Part shown: positions 24,988-33,451 of the stretch, piece by piece
How the letters are laid out: every line of letters begins with the position of its first letter
Numbering within the stretch: position 1 is the stretch's first letter
From: JBGSPQ01 sp041738505
Lineage (GTDB): Bacteria; Patescibacteriota; Gracilibacteria; UBA1369
Assembly: GCA_041738505.1 (NCBI GenBank)
Contig: JBGSPQ010000028.1
Span: forward strand, 1 to 64,000
Reading direction: 5' to 3'
DNA length: 64,000 nt
Translations under genes and position numbers: made by a program
Notes under the pieces: model-generated
The model's input: the letters and a program-made list of their open reading frames with translations, nothing else
What the model was told of the DNA's origin: nothing
The model's database searches: none

Positions 24988-27528
24988 TTATGCTATATCA
25001 ATGCCGATTCGCGCGGCAATTTCCTGATCAACAAATTCTTTTTTTCTGCCATATTTCATTCTGGAATATTGTCTGATGATTTCACCGATTTTTTTATTTT
25101 GGTTTTCCATATCGTAAATTGTTTCCAGGGAAAACGGCCTGGAGGTGGTATTGTTAATGTTCAATTTGATATATGCTTTATAATTGGCTATACCAAGGAC
25201 ATCCTGTTCCGTAAGTACCGGTGCATATTCTTTTGCCATATATTCGGCGTCGTCGGCGCCCACTTTGAATGACATCATTGTGCCCACGTTACCGAATACG
25301 GCGTCACGGATGGAGGTATCTCCTTTTTTCTCCAGCTGTTTGATATATTGATGCGCCATGATGAGTGCAAGATGATATTTTCTGGCTTCCGAAAGGATAG
25401 AGCAAAAACTGTCGGTCGCGAAATTCTGAAACTCATCAACATAGAGATAAAAATCTTTTCTTTGATCTTCGGGAGTGTCCACACGGCTCATTGCGGCCAT
25501 TTGAAGTCTTGCCACAGTTATCAACCCCAATAATTGAGTATTCAAGTCCCCCATTTTACCTTTGGATAAATTTATCAGCAGGATTTTTTGTTCGTCCATC
25601 GTCTTTCTAAAATTGAATGCCGATTTGGTTTGTCCAATCGTGTTTCTCATTATGGAGTTTGTAATAAACGGACCAAACTTTGCCGAAAAATATGGAATCA
25701 TTTCCTGTCTTTCCCGTTCGCCGGTATGTGCGTATTCGTGCTCCCAGAAGGATTTTACAATCGGATTTGTAACTTTGCTGACTTTATACTTCATGAACTC
25801 CTCGTCAACAAATATTCTTGGTACGTCGATTAATGTCGCTCCCTCTTCTTTATCTTCCATTAACGTTAAGCACCCGTTTCTGAAATAGTGCTGAATTCTG
25901 GGCCCGAAAATTTCATCTCCGAATATTTTGATAAAAATTTCCGTGGCCTGACTGGACGCCATATCCATTTCTTCGGGCGTTGTCGCTTCCAGGATGTTAA
26001 GCCCCATTGGTCTTTCGGTATCGGCGGGATTAAAGATAATGACGTCTTTCGCTCTTTCTTTCGGGACGAATGTTATTAATTCCTCAATCAAATCTCCATG
26101 CGGATCCACCACGCAAACGCCGTCGCCGTTAAGAATGTCCTGTCTGGCCAGATAGCTTAAAAATACGGATTTACCGGAACCGGATTTTCCGATTACGTAG
26201 TGATGACGGGTTCTGTCATTGCGCAACATGCGTATTTCTTTTTTCATCCCACGATAGACGTTATGGCCCAGAAGTACACCTTCCGTGGGCATATCAACGG
26301 GGGCGGGTAGTATTTTGTATTTAAGCCAGTTGATGATCGGACTGTAATTGAAACGGCTTGTGGGAAGATGAAAAAGTGAAGCAAGTTCCGCAGTGTCCAA
26401 TAATGATCCTTTTTCTCCAAACAACAGCATTTTTACAGCGGGGAGACGTTTGCTGTAATTGTAGTGCATTATTTTATTATTGATTGCATCAATGGGTATA
26501 AACCTTCTAGTTTGGAACCAGTTCATTTGCGAGTCCTTAAACATATTTAACCCAAGCGCTATATTGTTGGTTATTTCCTGCGCCCTGGATCTGGTTTTTG
26601 CCGATCCCGCAACCCTGATGATGGTATCAAATGCAAGGCGGCCCGCTTTTTCTCCGATTTTTTTGGCGATTTCTTCGCGGGTCTGTAGAAGTCTAACGTA
26701 ACCGCCGCCTCCGTAGGGGCCGCCGGATTCCTCTTTGGCTCCTTCCGTCATTTTTTCGGCTCCGAATACCATGGCATTTAGGAATGTCCCCAAAAAGCCC
26801 AATCCCGGAATTTTGAATGCTCCCGGTTTTTTGCCTCCAAACATTTCCGAGCCGGCTTTTTCTACTTTTTTCTGCCAGCCCTTGTCGTTTCTGGGAGAGA
26901 ATATTATCTGAATTGTTCCTATATCGGATTCGTCAAACTTTGAAAATATATTTGTCAGATCATTTAAAGGGTCATTTTCCAGGTTCTGATATGTTTTTAT
27001 CGGATAGAAATACGGGTTTTTCAGATAGGCATAATAAATTTTCAGTTTGTTGCCTTTTGGCAGGATATCAATCTTTTTTTCAATAATTATGTCAGCATTC
27101 GGATAATAGGATGTTATCTGTTTATCAATCATGTTCGCGTATCTTTTGGGTGTCACCGCGTAGAATTCAACGACTTTGTTTTTTGCCACGTATTCAAATG
27201 AAACAAAGTCATCCTGAAATAATCTGGTATGAATCATATTTTGCAGATTGAGCTCCCCTATTTCATGAACATTGCGGTAGAATTGCTCCATCACTCCGAT
27301 CATTTCCTTGAAGTCCTTAACTTCCGATTTTTCCTTATCTTTCTGGGATTCTTCACGGGGGAGGGTGATTTTCATGTGGATCAGGTTTGGAGCCACGATA
27401 GTAATGTGGAACAGAAAGCGAATCAGCCTGACTAAAGACTTAAGTACAATTACAGCAACAAGCAGTATTACCGCCGTTTCCAGCGGGTATTTTTTTACCG
27501 TTTCCCAGACCGTCTGCCAAATTGACAT
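24988..27528 (-). CDS. VirD4/TraG-like type IV secretion coupling ATPase, copy 1
   Basis: A membrane-anchored AAA+-like ATPase of about 846 residues. An N-terminal helix (about 15-35) is followed by a mixed region to about residue 440, the Walker A loop GKSGSGKS, VVDPHGDLIEEL, and Walker B LYVDEFQNFATDS with a sensor-like LIMAHQYIKQLEKKG. These fit VirD4/TraG proteins that pump DNA or protein, but no relaxase or other conjugation genes are present. In-frame ATGs at 27552 and 27543 also exist; I prefer 27528 because GGAAG precedes it by 8 bases and the promoter start would leave almost no leader for 27552. It is paralogous to the gene at 45945-48416. Confidence 0.85.
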   Translation of the reverse strand: MSIWQTVWETVKKYPLETAVILLVAVIVLKSLVRLIRFLFHITIVAPNLIHMKITLPREESQKDKEKSEVKDFKEMIGVMEQFYRNVHEIGELNLQNMIHTRLFQDDFVSFEYVAKNKVVEFYAVTPKRYANMIDKQITSYYPNADIIIEKKIDILPKGNKLKIYYAYLKNPYFYPIKTYQNLENDPLNDLTNIFSKFDESDIGTIQIIFSPRNDKGWQKKVEKAGSEMFGGKKPGAFKIPGLGFLGTFLNAMVFGAEKMTEGAKEESGGPYGGGGYVRLLQTREEIAKKIGEKAGRLAFDTIIRVAGSAKTRSRAQEITNNIALGLNMFKDSQMNWFQTRRFIPIDAINNKIMHYNYSKRLPAVKMLLFGEKGSLLDTAELASLFHLPTSRFNYSPIINWLKYKILPAPVDMPTEGVLLGHNVYRGMKKEIRMLRNDRTRHHYVIGKSGSGKSVFLSYLARQDILNGDGVCVVDPHGDLIEELITFVPKERAKDVIIFNPADTERPMGLNILEATTPEEMDMASSQATEIFIKIFGDEIFGPRIQHYFRNGCLTLMEDKEEGATLIDVPRIFVDEEFMKYKVSKVTNPIVKSFWEHEYAHTGERERQEMIPYFSAKFGPFITNSIMRNTIGQTKSAFNFRKTMDEQKILLINLSKGKMGDLNTQLLGLITVARLQMAAMSRVDTPEDQRKDFYLYVDEFQNFATDSFCSILSEARKYHLALIMAHQYIKQLEKKGDTSIRDAVFGNVGTMMSFKVGADDAEYMAKEYAPVLTEQDVLGIANYKAYIKLNINNTTSRPFSLETIYDMENQNKKIGEIIRQYSRMKYGRKKEFVDQEIAARIGIDIA

Positions 27529-27564
27529 AAGGATGTCTTCCATAAGATTCAAAAATATCTATTT

Positions 27565-27593
27565 ATTATAGCAGAAAAAGGCCTTTTTCTCAA
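27565..27593 (-). promoter_or_regulatory. sigma-70 promoter of the VirD4-like/LCP operon
   Basis: On the minus strand TTGAGA (27588-27593) and a consensus TATAAT (27565-27570), preceded by TGC, lie 17 bases apart. The spacer is almost filled by an 18-base palindrome. Transcription would start near 27558. Confidence 0.6.
27573..27590. repeat. 18-base perfect palindrome between -35 and -10
   Basis: AGAAAAAGGCCTTTTTCT is its own reverse complement and sits in the promoter spacer of the VirD4-like gene, overlapping the end of the -35 box. The position suits a repressor operator. As RNA it would form only a weak A-U hairpin, although it also lies just past the radC stop and could help terminate radC transcripts. 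Confidence 0.55.
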
Positions 27594-27613
27594 TCCCGGC
27601 ATCAAATTTTGTC

Positions 27614-28261
27614 TTATCCCTGCATCAGGCCGTTTTTGTTGAAGCTGAAATAGCTGTCCGACCCGACTATTATGTGATCCATCAGTGGTATTTGAAGAAG
27701 AGTCCCGGCGTGTATAACCTGTTTGGTAGTTTCAATGTCGGATGAACTTGGTTCTATTTCACCGGAGGGGTGGTTATGGGCCAAAATTACGCCATATGCG
27801 TTGTATTCAAGTGCCGGTCTGAATATATCCCGAGGATGAAGAATGCTTGAATCCAGACTGCCTATTGAAAGGATTTCGTCATGTATTATTCTGTATCTGG
27901 TGTTTATATATAGTCCTCTGAGGTACTCTTTTTTAAGATATTGCATGCTTTTTACAATCTCATACACGTCTTCGGTACTGCGAATTTGAAGATTGGATGA
28001 TTTCCCCGCAAAAAATCTTCTTCCCAATTCAATGCATGCCATTATCTGGCTGGCCTGCACCGGTCCTATATTGAGGCTGTTTTGAAAAATACGCGGATTT
28101 TTTTGAGCCAACAGTTCCTCCCTGTCAAAGTCTTTGAACAGGCGCTTTGATATCTGGAAGACGTTTTCGTTTTTATTGCCCCTGCATATGAGCAGAGACA
28201 TCAATTCATGGTCCTCCAATCCTTCCGGGCCTTTAATCCTCAGTTTTTCCCTTGGCATCAT
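27614..28261 (-). CDS. radC: RadC-like JAB/MPN domain protein
   Basis: A 215-residue RadC family protein. An N-terminal helix-hairpin-helix region (about 12-82, GLEDHELMSLLI and NIGPVQASQIMACIELGRR) is followed by an MPN metalloprotease-like domain with the JAMM ligands His162, His164 and Asp175 in AHNHPSGEIEPSSSD. RadC proteins are widespread; the historic DNA repair role is doubtful and the biochemical function is unsettled. All metal ligands are intact. It lies 71 bases after glyS on the same strand. Confidence 0.92.
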   Translation of the reverse strand: MMPREKLRIKGPEGLEDHELMSLLICRGNKNENVFQISKRLFKDFDREELLAQKNPRIFQNSLNIGPVQASQIMACIELGRRFFAGKSSNLQIRSTEDVYEIVKSMQYLKKEYLRGLYINTRYRIIHDEILSIGSLDSSILHPRDIFRPALEYNAYGVILAHNHPSGEIEPSSSDIETTKQVIHAGTLLQIPLMDHIIVGSDSYFSFNKNGLMQG

Positions 28262-28332
28262 AATCCTGAAATAGTGTGCTTCAAGATTATCGTAAAAACA
28301 TTAAGGAAATCTAAAATTCAGCTTAAAAAATT

Positions 28333-29718
28333 TTAGGCGGCGGAAAGTTTGTCCTTAAGAAACTGATTCAGTTCGCTGATTTTAACCCTTTCCTGCTTCA
28401 TGGTGTCCCGATCCCTGACCGTTACCGCCTGGTCTTTTTCCACCGTTTCATAATCCACAGTGACACAGTAGGGTGTTCCGATTTCATCGTGCCTGCGATA
28501 TCTTTTTCCTATTGATCCCGATGAATCAAAATCCGTTGAATAAGCCGTTCTTAATTGTTCCCAGACCTCGGTTGCGGCATCGTTAAGTTTGTTAACCAAA
28601 GGCAAAACCGCGATTTGAAAAGGAGCCATGTTCTTTTTGAATTTCATTACCACGCGAGTTTCTCCATCCACTTCTTCTTCGTGGTAAGCGCTTAAAAGCA
28701 CCATCAAAACGGATCTTGAAAGTCCGAATGTGGGTTCAATAACATGGGGGACAAACTTTTCGTTGGTGTGCGGGTCCATGTATGTCAGATCCACCCCGCT
28801 TTTTTCCATGTGGTTTTTTAGGTCAAAATCGGTTCTGTATGCAAGCCCGTACAGTTCTTTCCAACCAAAGGGCGTTTCAAACTCTATATCCACCGTTTTT
28901 TTGGAATAATGGGAAAGTTCGTCTTCGGAATGTTGTCTTATGCGCGTTTTTGAACGATCTATACCCGCTTCATCCAGCCATTTTTCCATTTCCACCATCC
29001 AATAATCAAAATATTTCTCCCATTCGTTTTCCGGGATAAAGTATTCAAACTCCATAAGGTCAAATTCCAGTGTGCGGAAAATAAAATTCCCGGGAGTGAT
29101 TTCGTTTCGGAAGGCTTTTCCCACCTGGGCAATACCAAAAGGCAGTTTTCTGCGAGTGGAATTGAGTACGTTTTTAAAATTGGTAAACATGGACTGGGCC
29201 AGTTCCCCTCTCAGGAAAACGTCATCGGAATCAGCTGCCAGAGGGCCGATATTGGTCTTGAACAATAGATTGAATACGCGGGTTTTGGTAAATTTGGACT
29301 GTCCGCATTTGGGACATTTTATTTTATTCTGTTCAATCAGTTTATCCAGATCTGTTAGGGAGAGACCTTCAACTTTAACGTTTTCAAGCGCGTCCTCTAT
29401 AAGATGATCCGCGCGAAACCTGCTTTTGCATTGCAGACAGTCCACCTGCGCATCGTTAAAATTGGCAACGTGGCCGCTTGCCTCCCAGACTTTCGGATTC
29501 ATCAGAACAGCGGCATCAAGACCCACGACATCGGCGCGATCTTTTACGAAGAATTTCCACCAGGCCTGTTGAATGTTGTTTTTAAGTTCCACTCCGAGAG
29601 GGCCGTAATCCCATGTATTTGCCAATCCCCCGTAAATTTCCGATCCCTGAAACACAAAACCTCTCCTTTTGCACAGAGAGACAACTTTTTCCATTGTTAC
29701 CATATTGTTATTTGTCAT
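28333..29718 (-). CDS. glyS: glycyl-tRNA synthetase (single-chain class II)
   Basis: A single-chain alpha2-type GlyRS (461 residues from the ATG at 29718) of the eukaryote/archaea-like class II form, not the bacterial alpha/beta heterotetramer. Visible are CKRRGFVFQGSEIYGG, WDYGPLGVELKNN, the motif 2 region QVGKAFRNEITPGNFIFRTLEFDLMEFEYF, a zinc-type Cys-x2-Cys pair in IKCPKCGQSKF, and motif 3 GLSRSVLMVLLSAY. A TTG start at 29736 is possible but lies deeper in dtd. Even from 29718 the gene overlaps dtd by 11 bases, suggesting translational coupling. Confidence 0.95.
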   Translation of the reverse strand: MTNNNMVTMEKVVSLCKRRGFVFQGSEIYGGLANTWDYGPLGVELKNNIQQAWWKFFVKDRADVVGLDAAVLMNPKVWEASGHVANFNDAQVDCLQCKSRFRADHLIEDALENVKVEGLSLTDLDKLIEQNKIKCPKCGQSKFTKTRVFNLLFKTNIGPLAADSDDVFLRGELAQSMFTNFKNVLNSTRRKLPFGIAQVGKAFRNEITPGNFIFRTLEFDLMEFEYFIPENEWEKYFDYWMVEMEKWLDEAGIDRSKTRIRQHSEDELSHYSKKTVDIEFETPFGWKELYGLAYRTDFDLKNHMEKSGVDLTYMDPHTNEKFVPHVIEPTFGLSRSVLMVLLSAYHEEEVDGETRVVMKFKKNMAPFQIAVLPLVNKLNDAATEVWEQLRTAYSTDFDSSGSIGKRYRRHDEIGTPYCVTVDYETVEKDQAVTVRDRDTMKQERVKISELNQFLKDKLSAA

Positions 29719-30163
29719 ATTTTTTGGGTGATTCAATCAATATTGTTACGGGACCGTCGTTAACAAGTGCGATTTGCATATATGAGCGGAATTGTCCGCT
29801 TTGGGTTTTCAGCCCGGTTGCCCTGAATAAATTCAGGGTTTTTTCATAGATTTCCAGGGCTGCTTCCGGAGCAGCGGCGGACCCGAAATCGGGTCTTCTT
29901 CCTTTTTTGCAATCGGCGCAGAGAGTAAACTGCGATACGATAAGCAATTCCCCTTTCGTGTCGGACACGGAATAGTCCAGCTTGCCCGCATCGCTTTCAA
30001 ATATCCGAAGGTTAACCGTTTTATCCACAATGTAAGAGATTTCTTTATCGCCGTCACCTTTTTCTATACCCAGAAAAACAAGGATTCCTTTGTTTATTTC
30101 TCCCACAATTTTCCCTTCAACCTCCACCGAGGCTTTGCTTACTTTTTGTATCAGGGCTTTCAT
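29708..30163 (-). CDS. dtd: D-aminoacyl-tRNA deacylase
   Basis: A 151-residue DTD, which frees tRNAs wrongly charged with D-amino acids or glycine. The two active-site motifs are present: SQFTLCADCKKGRRPDF for SQxT, and VNDGPVTILIES for the cross-subunit NxGPxT. Length is standard. It sits between DUF3467 and glyS, overlapping both; a proofreading enzyme that also removes glycine mischarging next to glycyl-tRNA synthetase is a sensible pairing. Confidence 0.97.
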   Translation of the reverse strand: MKALIQKVSKASVEVEGKIVGEINKGILVFLGIEKGDGDKEISYIVDKTVNLRIFESDAGKLDYSVSDTKGELLIVSQFTLCADCKKGRRPDFGSAAAPEAALEIYEKTLNLFRATGLKTQSGQFRSYMQIALVNDGPVTILIESPKKYDK

Positions 30164-30441
30164 TACTCGGGTTTACTTTTTTGTTCTTTTTGTCTGTTTC
30201 TCCAGTCCAGCATGGCGTTACTGAGAACTTTCATGAAAGATTCGGCGGTCTGGTGGGTGACGTTAACTCTGCCAACCACTTTAATGGTTGTAGGTTTCAC
30301 GTTTGGAATAATGTAGCCGAAATCCAAAATGACTTCGTTCTGATTTACATGAACGGAGACAGCATTTGAATATAGGCCGGCTTCCACCGCCTGATCAAGT
30401 TTGACCTGAATATTGGGTTGTTTTGACTGTTCGTCGGCCAT
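30163..30441 (-). CDS. DUF3467 family protein
   Basis: A 92-residue soluble protein matching DUF3467: strands VKLDQAVEAGLYSNAVSVHVNQNEVILDFGYIIP, then a loop and VVGRVNVTHQTAESFMKVLSNAMLDW. The core is predicted beta-sheet with a C-terminal helix. Function is unknown. The stop shares one base with the dtd start, placing it in the rlmN-to-radC run. Confidence 0.8.
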   Translation of the reverse strand: MADEQSKQPNIQVKLDQAVEAGLYSNAVSVHVNQNEVILDFGYIIPNVKPTTIKVVGRVNVTHQTAESFMKVLSNAMLDWRNRQKEQKSKPE

Positions 30442-30460
30442 GATATTTTTTGGTTATGAA

Positions 30461-31537
30461 TTATTGGTTATTTGCAAGTTGTCCGCAGGCGGCATAGATG
30501 TCTCTGCCAAGTGAAACTCTTACTGTCGCCGCGATGTGGTTTTGTTCCAGAATTTTTCTAAAAGCATCTATGTTTTTTTTCGGGCTTCCCTTAACTCCGG
30601 GAATTCCTGTTGCATTATAGGGTATTAAATTGACATGGCAAAGCCCATCTTTCAACAATAGAGACAATTCCCGGGCTTGTGCGGGGCTGTCGTTGATCTT
30701 TTCCAGCATGACATATTCGTATGTGATTCTTCTGCCGGTGTTTGACGTGTATTGCCGGCAGGCGTCCATCAGTTCTTCCAGATTATGTATTTTGGCCACG
30801 GGCATAATACTTTCCCGGACCTGTTGATTCGGGGCGTGCAGACTGACGGCAAGGTTGATCTGGAACGGCTCTTTGGAAAGTCGGATTATTTCCGGGGCGA
30901 TTCCCGCTGTTGATACCGTTATACTGCGGGCCCCGATTCCAAAATGCTTTTTATCGTTTATCAGGCGGACCGATTCCATAACGTTTTCGTAATTCATCAG
31001 CGGCTCCCCCATCCCCATATAGACTATGTTGGTGATGTGTTGTTTTTGGGCGATTAATCTTTGTTGCACAGTGAGTACCTGATCGCAAATTTCCTCCGAT
31101 GTAAGATCTCTGCCGAATTTAAGCCTTCCGGTAGCGCAAAATTTGCAACCAAGGCGGCAGCCGATTTGTGATGATACGCAGACAGTATTGCGATTGTCGC
31201 GAAACTTCATAAGTACGGTTTCTATATTGTGATTGTCGACGGTTTTTAGAAGATATCTTACTGCGGATTTGTCCGCGGAGGTGATTTCTTTGATGATAGT
31301 CAGTGAATTGATTTGGAAAGTTTCCGCGAGTTTTTCCCTTAGGTCGGCTGGAATGACTATAATGGCATCGAAATCCTGCACTCCTCTGCGATAAATGGCA
31401 TCCATAATCTGTCCAGCGCGAAATTTTTCGTGGCCCAGTGAAATGATCATTTTTATTAATTTTTCCAGATTCAGCATGTTGTTGTCTTGAATGTGACAAC
31501 AGTATTTTATTGAGACTTTTTGTTTTTGTATAGGCAT
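30461..31537 (-). CDS. rlmN: 23S rRNA (A2503-C2)/tRNA (A37-C2) methyltransferase
   Basis: A 358-residue radical SAM methyltransferase. The Fe-S cluster cysteines are Cys127, Cys131 and Cys134 in GCRLGCKFCATG, and the catalytic cysteines are Cys120 and Cys351 (YAACGQL). Other signatures are NIVYMGMGEPLMNYENV and INLAVSLHAP. The start at 31537 gives an N-terminus like Escherichia coli RlmN and has GGAGG 11 bases upstream; a shorter start at 31477 is possible. It is the first gene of the minus-strand run and diverges from the degenerate response regulator gene. Confidence 0.95.
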   Translation of the reverse strand: MPIQKQKVSIKYCCHIQDNNMLNLEKLIKMIISLGHEKFRAGQIMDAIYRRGVQDFDAIIVIPADLREKLAETFQINSLTIIKEITSADKSAVRYLLKTVDNHNIETVLMKFRDNRNTVCVSSQIGCRLGCKFCATGRLKFGRDLTSEEICDQVLTVQQRLIAQKQHITNIVYMGMGEPLMNYENVMESVRLINDKKHFGIGARSITVSTAGIAPEIIRLSKEPFQINLAVSLHAPNQQVRESIMPVAKIHNLEELMDACRQYTSNTGRRITYEYVMLEKINDSPAQARELSLLLKDGLCHVNLIPYNATGIPGVKGSPKKNIDAFRKILEQNHIAATVRVSLGRDIYAACGQLANNQ

Positions 31538-31564
31538 TTTTCACCGATCCTCCAAATTCCGCCG

Positions 31565-31594
31565 TTGACACGTATCAATCCTGAAATGTATTAA
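31565..31594 (+). promoter_or_regulatory. putative promoter of the response-regulator-like gene
   Basis: A consensus TTGACA (31565-31570) is followed after 18 bases by TATTAA (31589-31594). The expected start of transcription lies about 20 bases before the ATG at 31622. Confidence 0.45.
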
Positions 31595-31621
31595 AATATC
31601 TTATTTGTTAACTTACGATTT

Positions 31622-32287
31622 ATGAGGACATTAATAATATCAGACAATCTCAGAAAGGCGGAGTTTGTAAAAAAGGGTCTCAAATATGAAAGTCTGTCTG
31701 CGGATGTGATTTCAATTGATGATCAGAAGACTCTTAGGAATTACGTTTCCTTTTACAACGGCATATTTATTTTATCGGAAAATTCATTCAAGATTAATCA
31801 AACCGTAAATTTATGTCTATTGATATGCCGAAGTGTGCCAATGGTAATTCTTACCGGTGGATTTCACCCGGAGCTCACAAGATTAAAAGAGGGAGGACTC
31901 ATAAAGAACATTTTTATCCGGCCGTATTCTTTCGGGGGTATCGCTTCGGAGATGAGATATTTTATCTATCAGCTTAAGGACAGAGACAGTGAGAGTAAAC
32001 TTGTTATCAGAGATCTTGAGCTTGATCTTACGCGTCATGAAGTAAGTTTGGGAAAAAGGCCGGTAAGTCTCAGACATCGGGAATTCGCACTGCTTCATTA
32101 TTTAATGATGAACACCGGAAAAGTATTAAGCAGAACCACTATTCTTGAAAATGTATGGGATAGAAATGCCAGTATTTCCACCAACACGGTTGATGTTCAT
32201 ATCAGCCAGTTAAGAAAAAAACTTGATAAAACTTCCAATCAAAAGTATATTTACACAATCCCCTGCAGCGGATATTTGCTCTCTTGA
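31622..32287 (+). CDS. OmpR/PhoB-type regulator with degenerate receiver
   Basis: A 221-residue protein with a C-terminal winged-helix DNA-binding domain at about 125-220, typical of OmpR/PhoB (VSLRHREFALLHYLMMNTGKVLSRTTILENVWD and VDVHISQLRKKLDK). The N-terminal 115 residues keep the receiver fold pattern but lack the chemistry. The acidic pair is reduced to SDN (residues 7-9), the phospho-Asp position reads FILSEN, and the conserved Lys near the end is Arg in FIRPYSF. It is therefore probably not controlled by phosphorylation. No histidine kinase is in the window. It is followed by the sigma4/HARE gene. Confidence 0.8.
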   Translation: MRTLIISDNLRKAEFVKKGLKYESLSADVISIDDQKTLRNYVSFYNGIFILSENSFKINQTVNLCLLICRSVPMVILTGGFHPELTRLKEGGLIKNIFIRPYSFGGIASEMRYFIYQLKDRDSESKLVIRDLELDLTRHEVSLGKRPVSLRHREFALLHYLMMNTGKVLSRTTILENVWDRNASISTNTVDVHISQLRKKLDKTSNQKYIYTIPCSGYLLS

Positions 32288-32318
32288 ACAATTTTCTTTT
32301 CATTCTAAAATTTTTAAG

Positions 32319-32324
32319 TATAAT
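32319..32324 (+). promoter_or_regulatory. consensus -10 box before the sigma4/HARE gene
   Basis: TATAAT lies 36 bases before the ATG at 32361 in the 73-base gap after the regulator. No good -35 box is seen at 16-18 bases, so activity may need an activator or the upstream promoter. Confidence 0.3.
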
Positions 32325-32360
32325 TCTATGTTGTAACTAACATTTATATTTTCATTATCT

Positions 32361-33425
32361 ATGACAGCAATCACAGAGCAGAATGTGCAGCTTAATGAAA
32401 TTTTTTCAAAGTTAAAGGATGAGGTTGAACGACTTTTAATATTGTTGTCGGAGAGGGAGAGATATGTTATTGAACGTAGATTTGCGCTTGATAAAGGCGA
32501 TAAAGCAACGCTTGAAGAAATCGGGCAGCACTATAATGTGACGCGCGAACGAATCAGACAGATTGAAAATAACGCATTATCCAAGCTAAAGAGGAATATC
32601 AACAATTCATTGCTTTCGGATATTAACGAGAGCGCGCTTGCGCATATTTCGTCGCACGGTGGAATTATTAGAGAAGACGATATAGTTTCTCGTCTTTTAA
32701 ACGAACAGTCCGGTTTTGGTGTGTCGGCGATATTGTTCATTTTGAGTCTGGACAGCAGATTTTGCAGAAAGACAAATACAATTCACTACCTGCCTCATTT
32801 TAGAATGGCTGAGTTTGATGATAATGTTGTTGATCGTGCTTCGGCGCTTAGCATGAAGATACTTTCGGAAAAGAAGGATGTGTTGGGAATGGATTCAATA
32901 AGGAACATGCTTGTAAAAGAGGAAGTAACCATGGAAATATTCAGTTCGGAAGCTTTGAAGTCTCTTTACGGTATCCACAAAGGGTTTAAAGTGATTGATG
33001 AGACTGTCGGTCTGTTCGCGTGGAAGCATATTCATCCGCGCACTTTGAGAGATAAAATTTTCTACGTTCTTAGGGGCAAAAATAAGCCCATGCATTTTGT
33101 GGATATTGCCAATGCGATAGTCAATCAAAATTTTGACCAGAAGAATGTTAATTTACAGGCGGTCCACAATGAACTTATCCGTTATCCGGATTTTGTTCTT
33201 ATCGGCAGAGGACTTTACGCTCTTAAGGAGTGGGGTTATGAATCCGGCACCGTGGCGGATGTAATTGAAGGAATTCTAAATGATCATTCATCCATGTCGG
33301 AGGAGGATATAATCGCCGAGGTGCTTAAATCCCGCAAGGTTAAGAAGATTACGATTATTCTGAACCTTAAGAATAACGCAAAATTCACTCGTGTGGGTAG
33401 AAAAAGATACGCTCTGAAAAAATAA
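32361..33425 (+). CDS. sigma-70 region 4/HARE-HTH fusion protein, copy 1
   Basis: A 354-residue protein. Residues about 22-80 are a sigma-70 region 4 helix-turn-helix (LLILLSERERYVIERRF and LEEIGQHYNVTRERIRQIENNAL), the part that reads -35 boxes and touches the RNA polymerase beta flap. There is no region 2, so it cannot melt promoters as a normal sigma factor. Residues about 226-300 are a HARE-HTH domain (RDKIFYVLRGKNKPMHFVDIANAIV and GRGLYALKEWGYESG), as in the RpoE delta subunit. A winged-helix-like tail follows. Probably an RNA polymerase-associated transcription regulator; this is inference. Paralogue at 39051-40142. Confidence 0.85.
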   Translation: MTAITEQNVQLNEIFSKLKDEVERLLILLSERERYVIERRFALDKGDKATLEEIGQHYNVTRERIRQIENNALSKLKRNINNSLLSDINESALAHISSHGGIIREDDIVSRLLNEQSGFGVSAILFILSLDSRFCRKTNTIHYLPHFRMAEFDDNVVDRASALSMKILSEKKDVLGMDSIRNMLVKEEVTMEIFSSEALKSLYGIHKGFKVIDETVGLFAWKHIHPRTLRDKIFYVLRGKNKPMHFVDIANAIVNQNFDQKNVNLQAVHNELIRYPDFVLIGRGLYALKEWGYESGTVADVIEGILNDHSSMSEEDIIAEVLKSRKVKKITIILNLKNNAKFTRVGRKRYALKK

Positions 33426-33451
33426 GATGGTGATTTATTTTCGGAGTGGTT

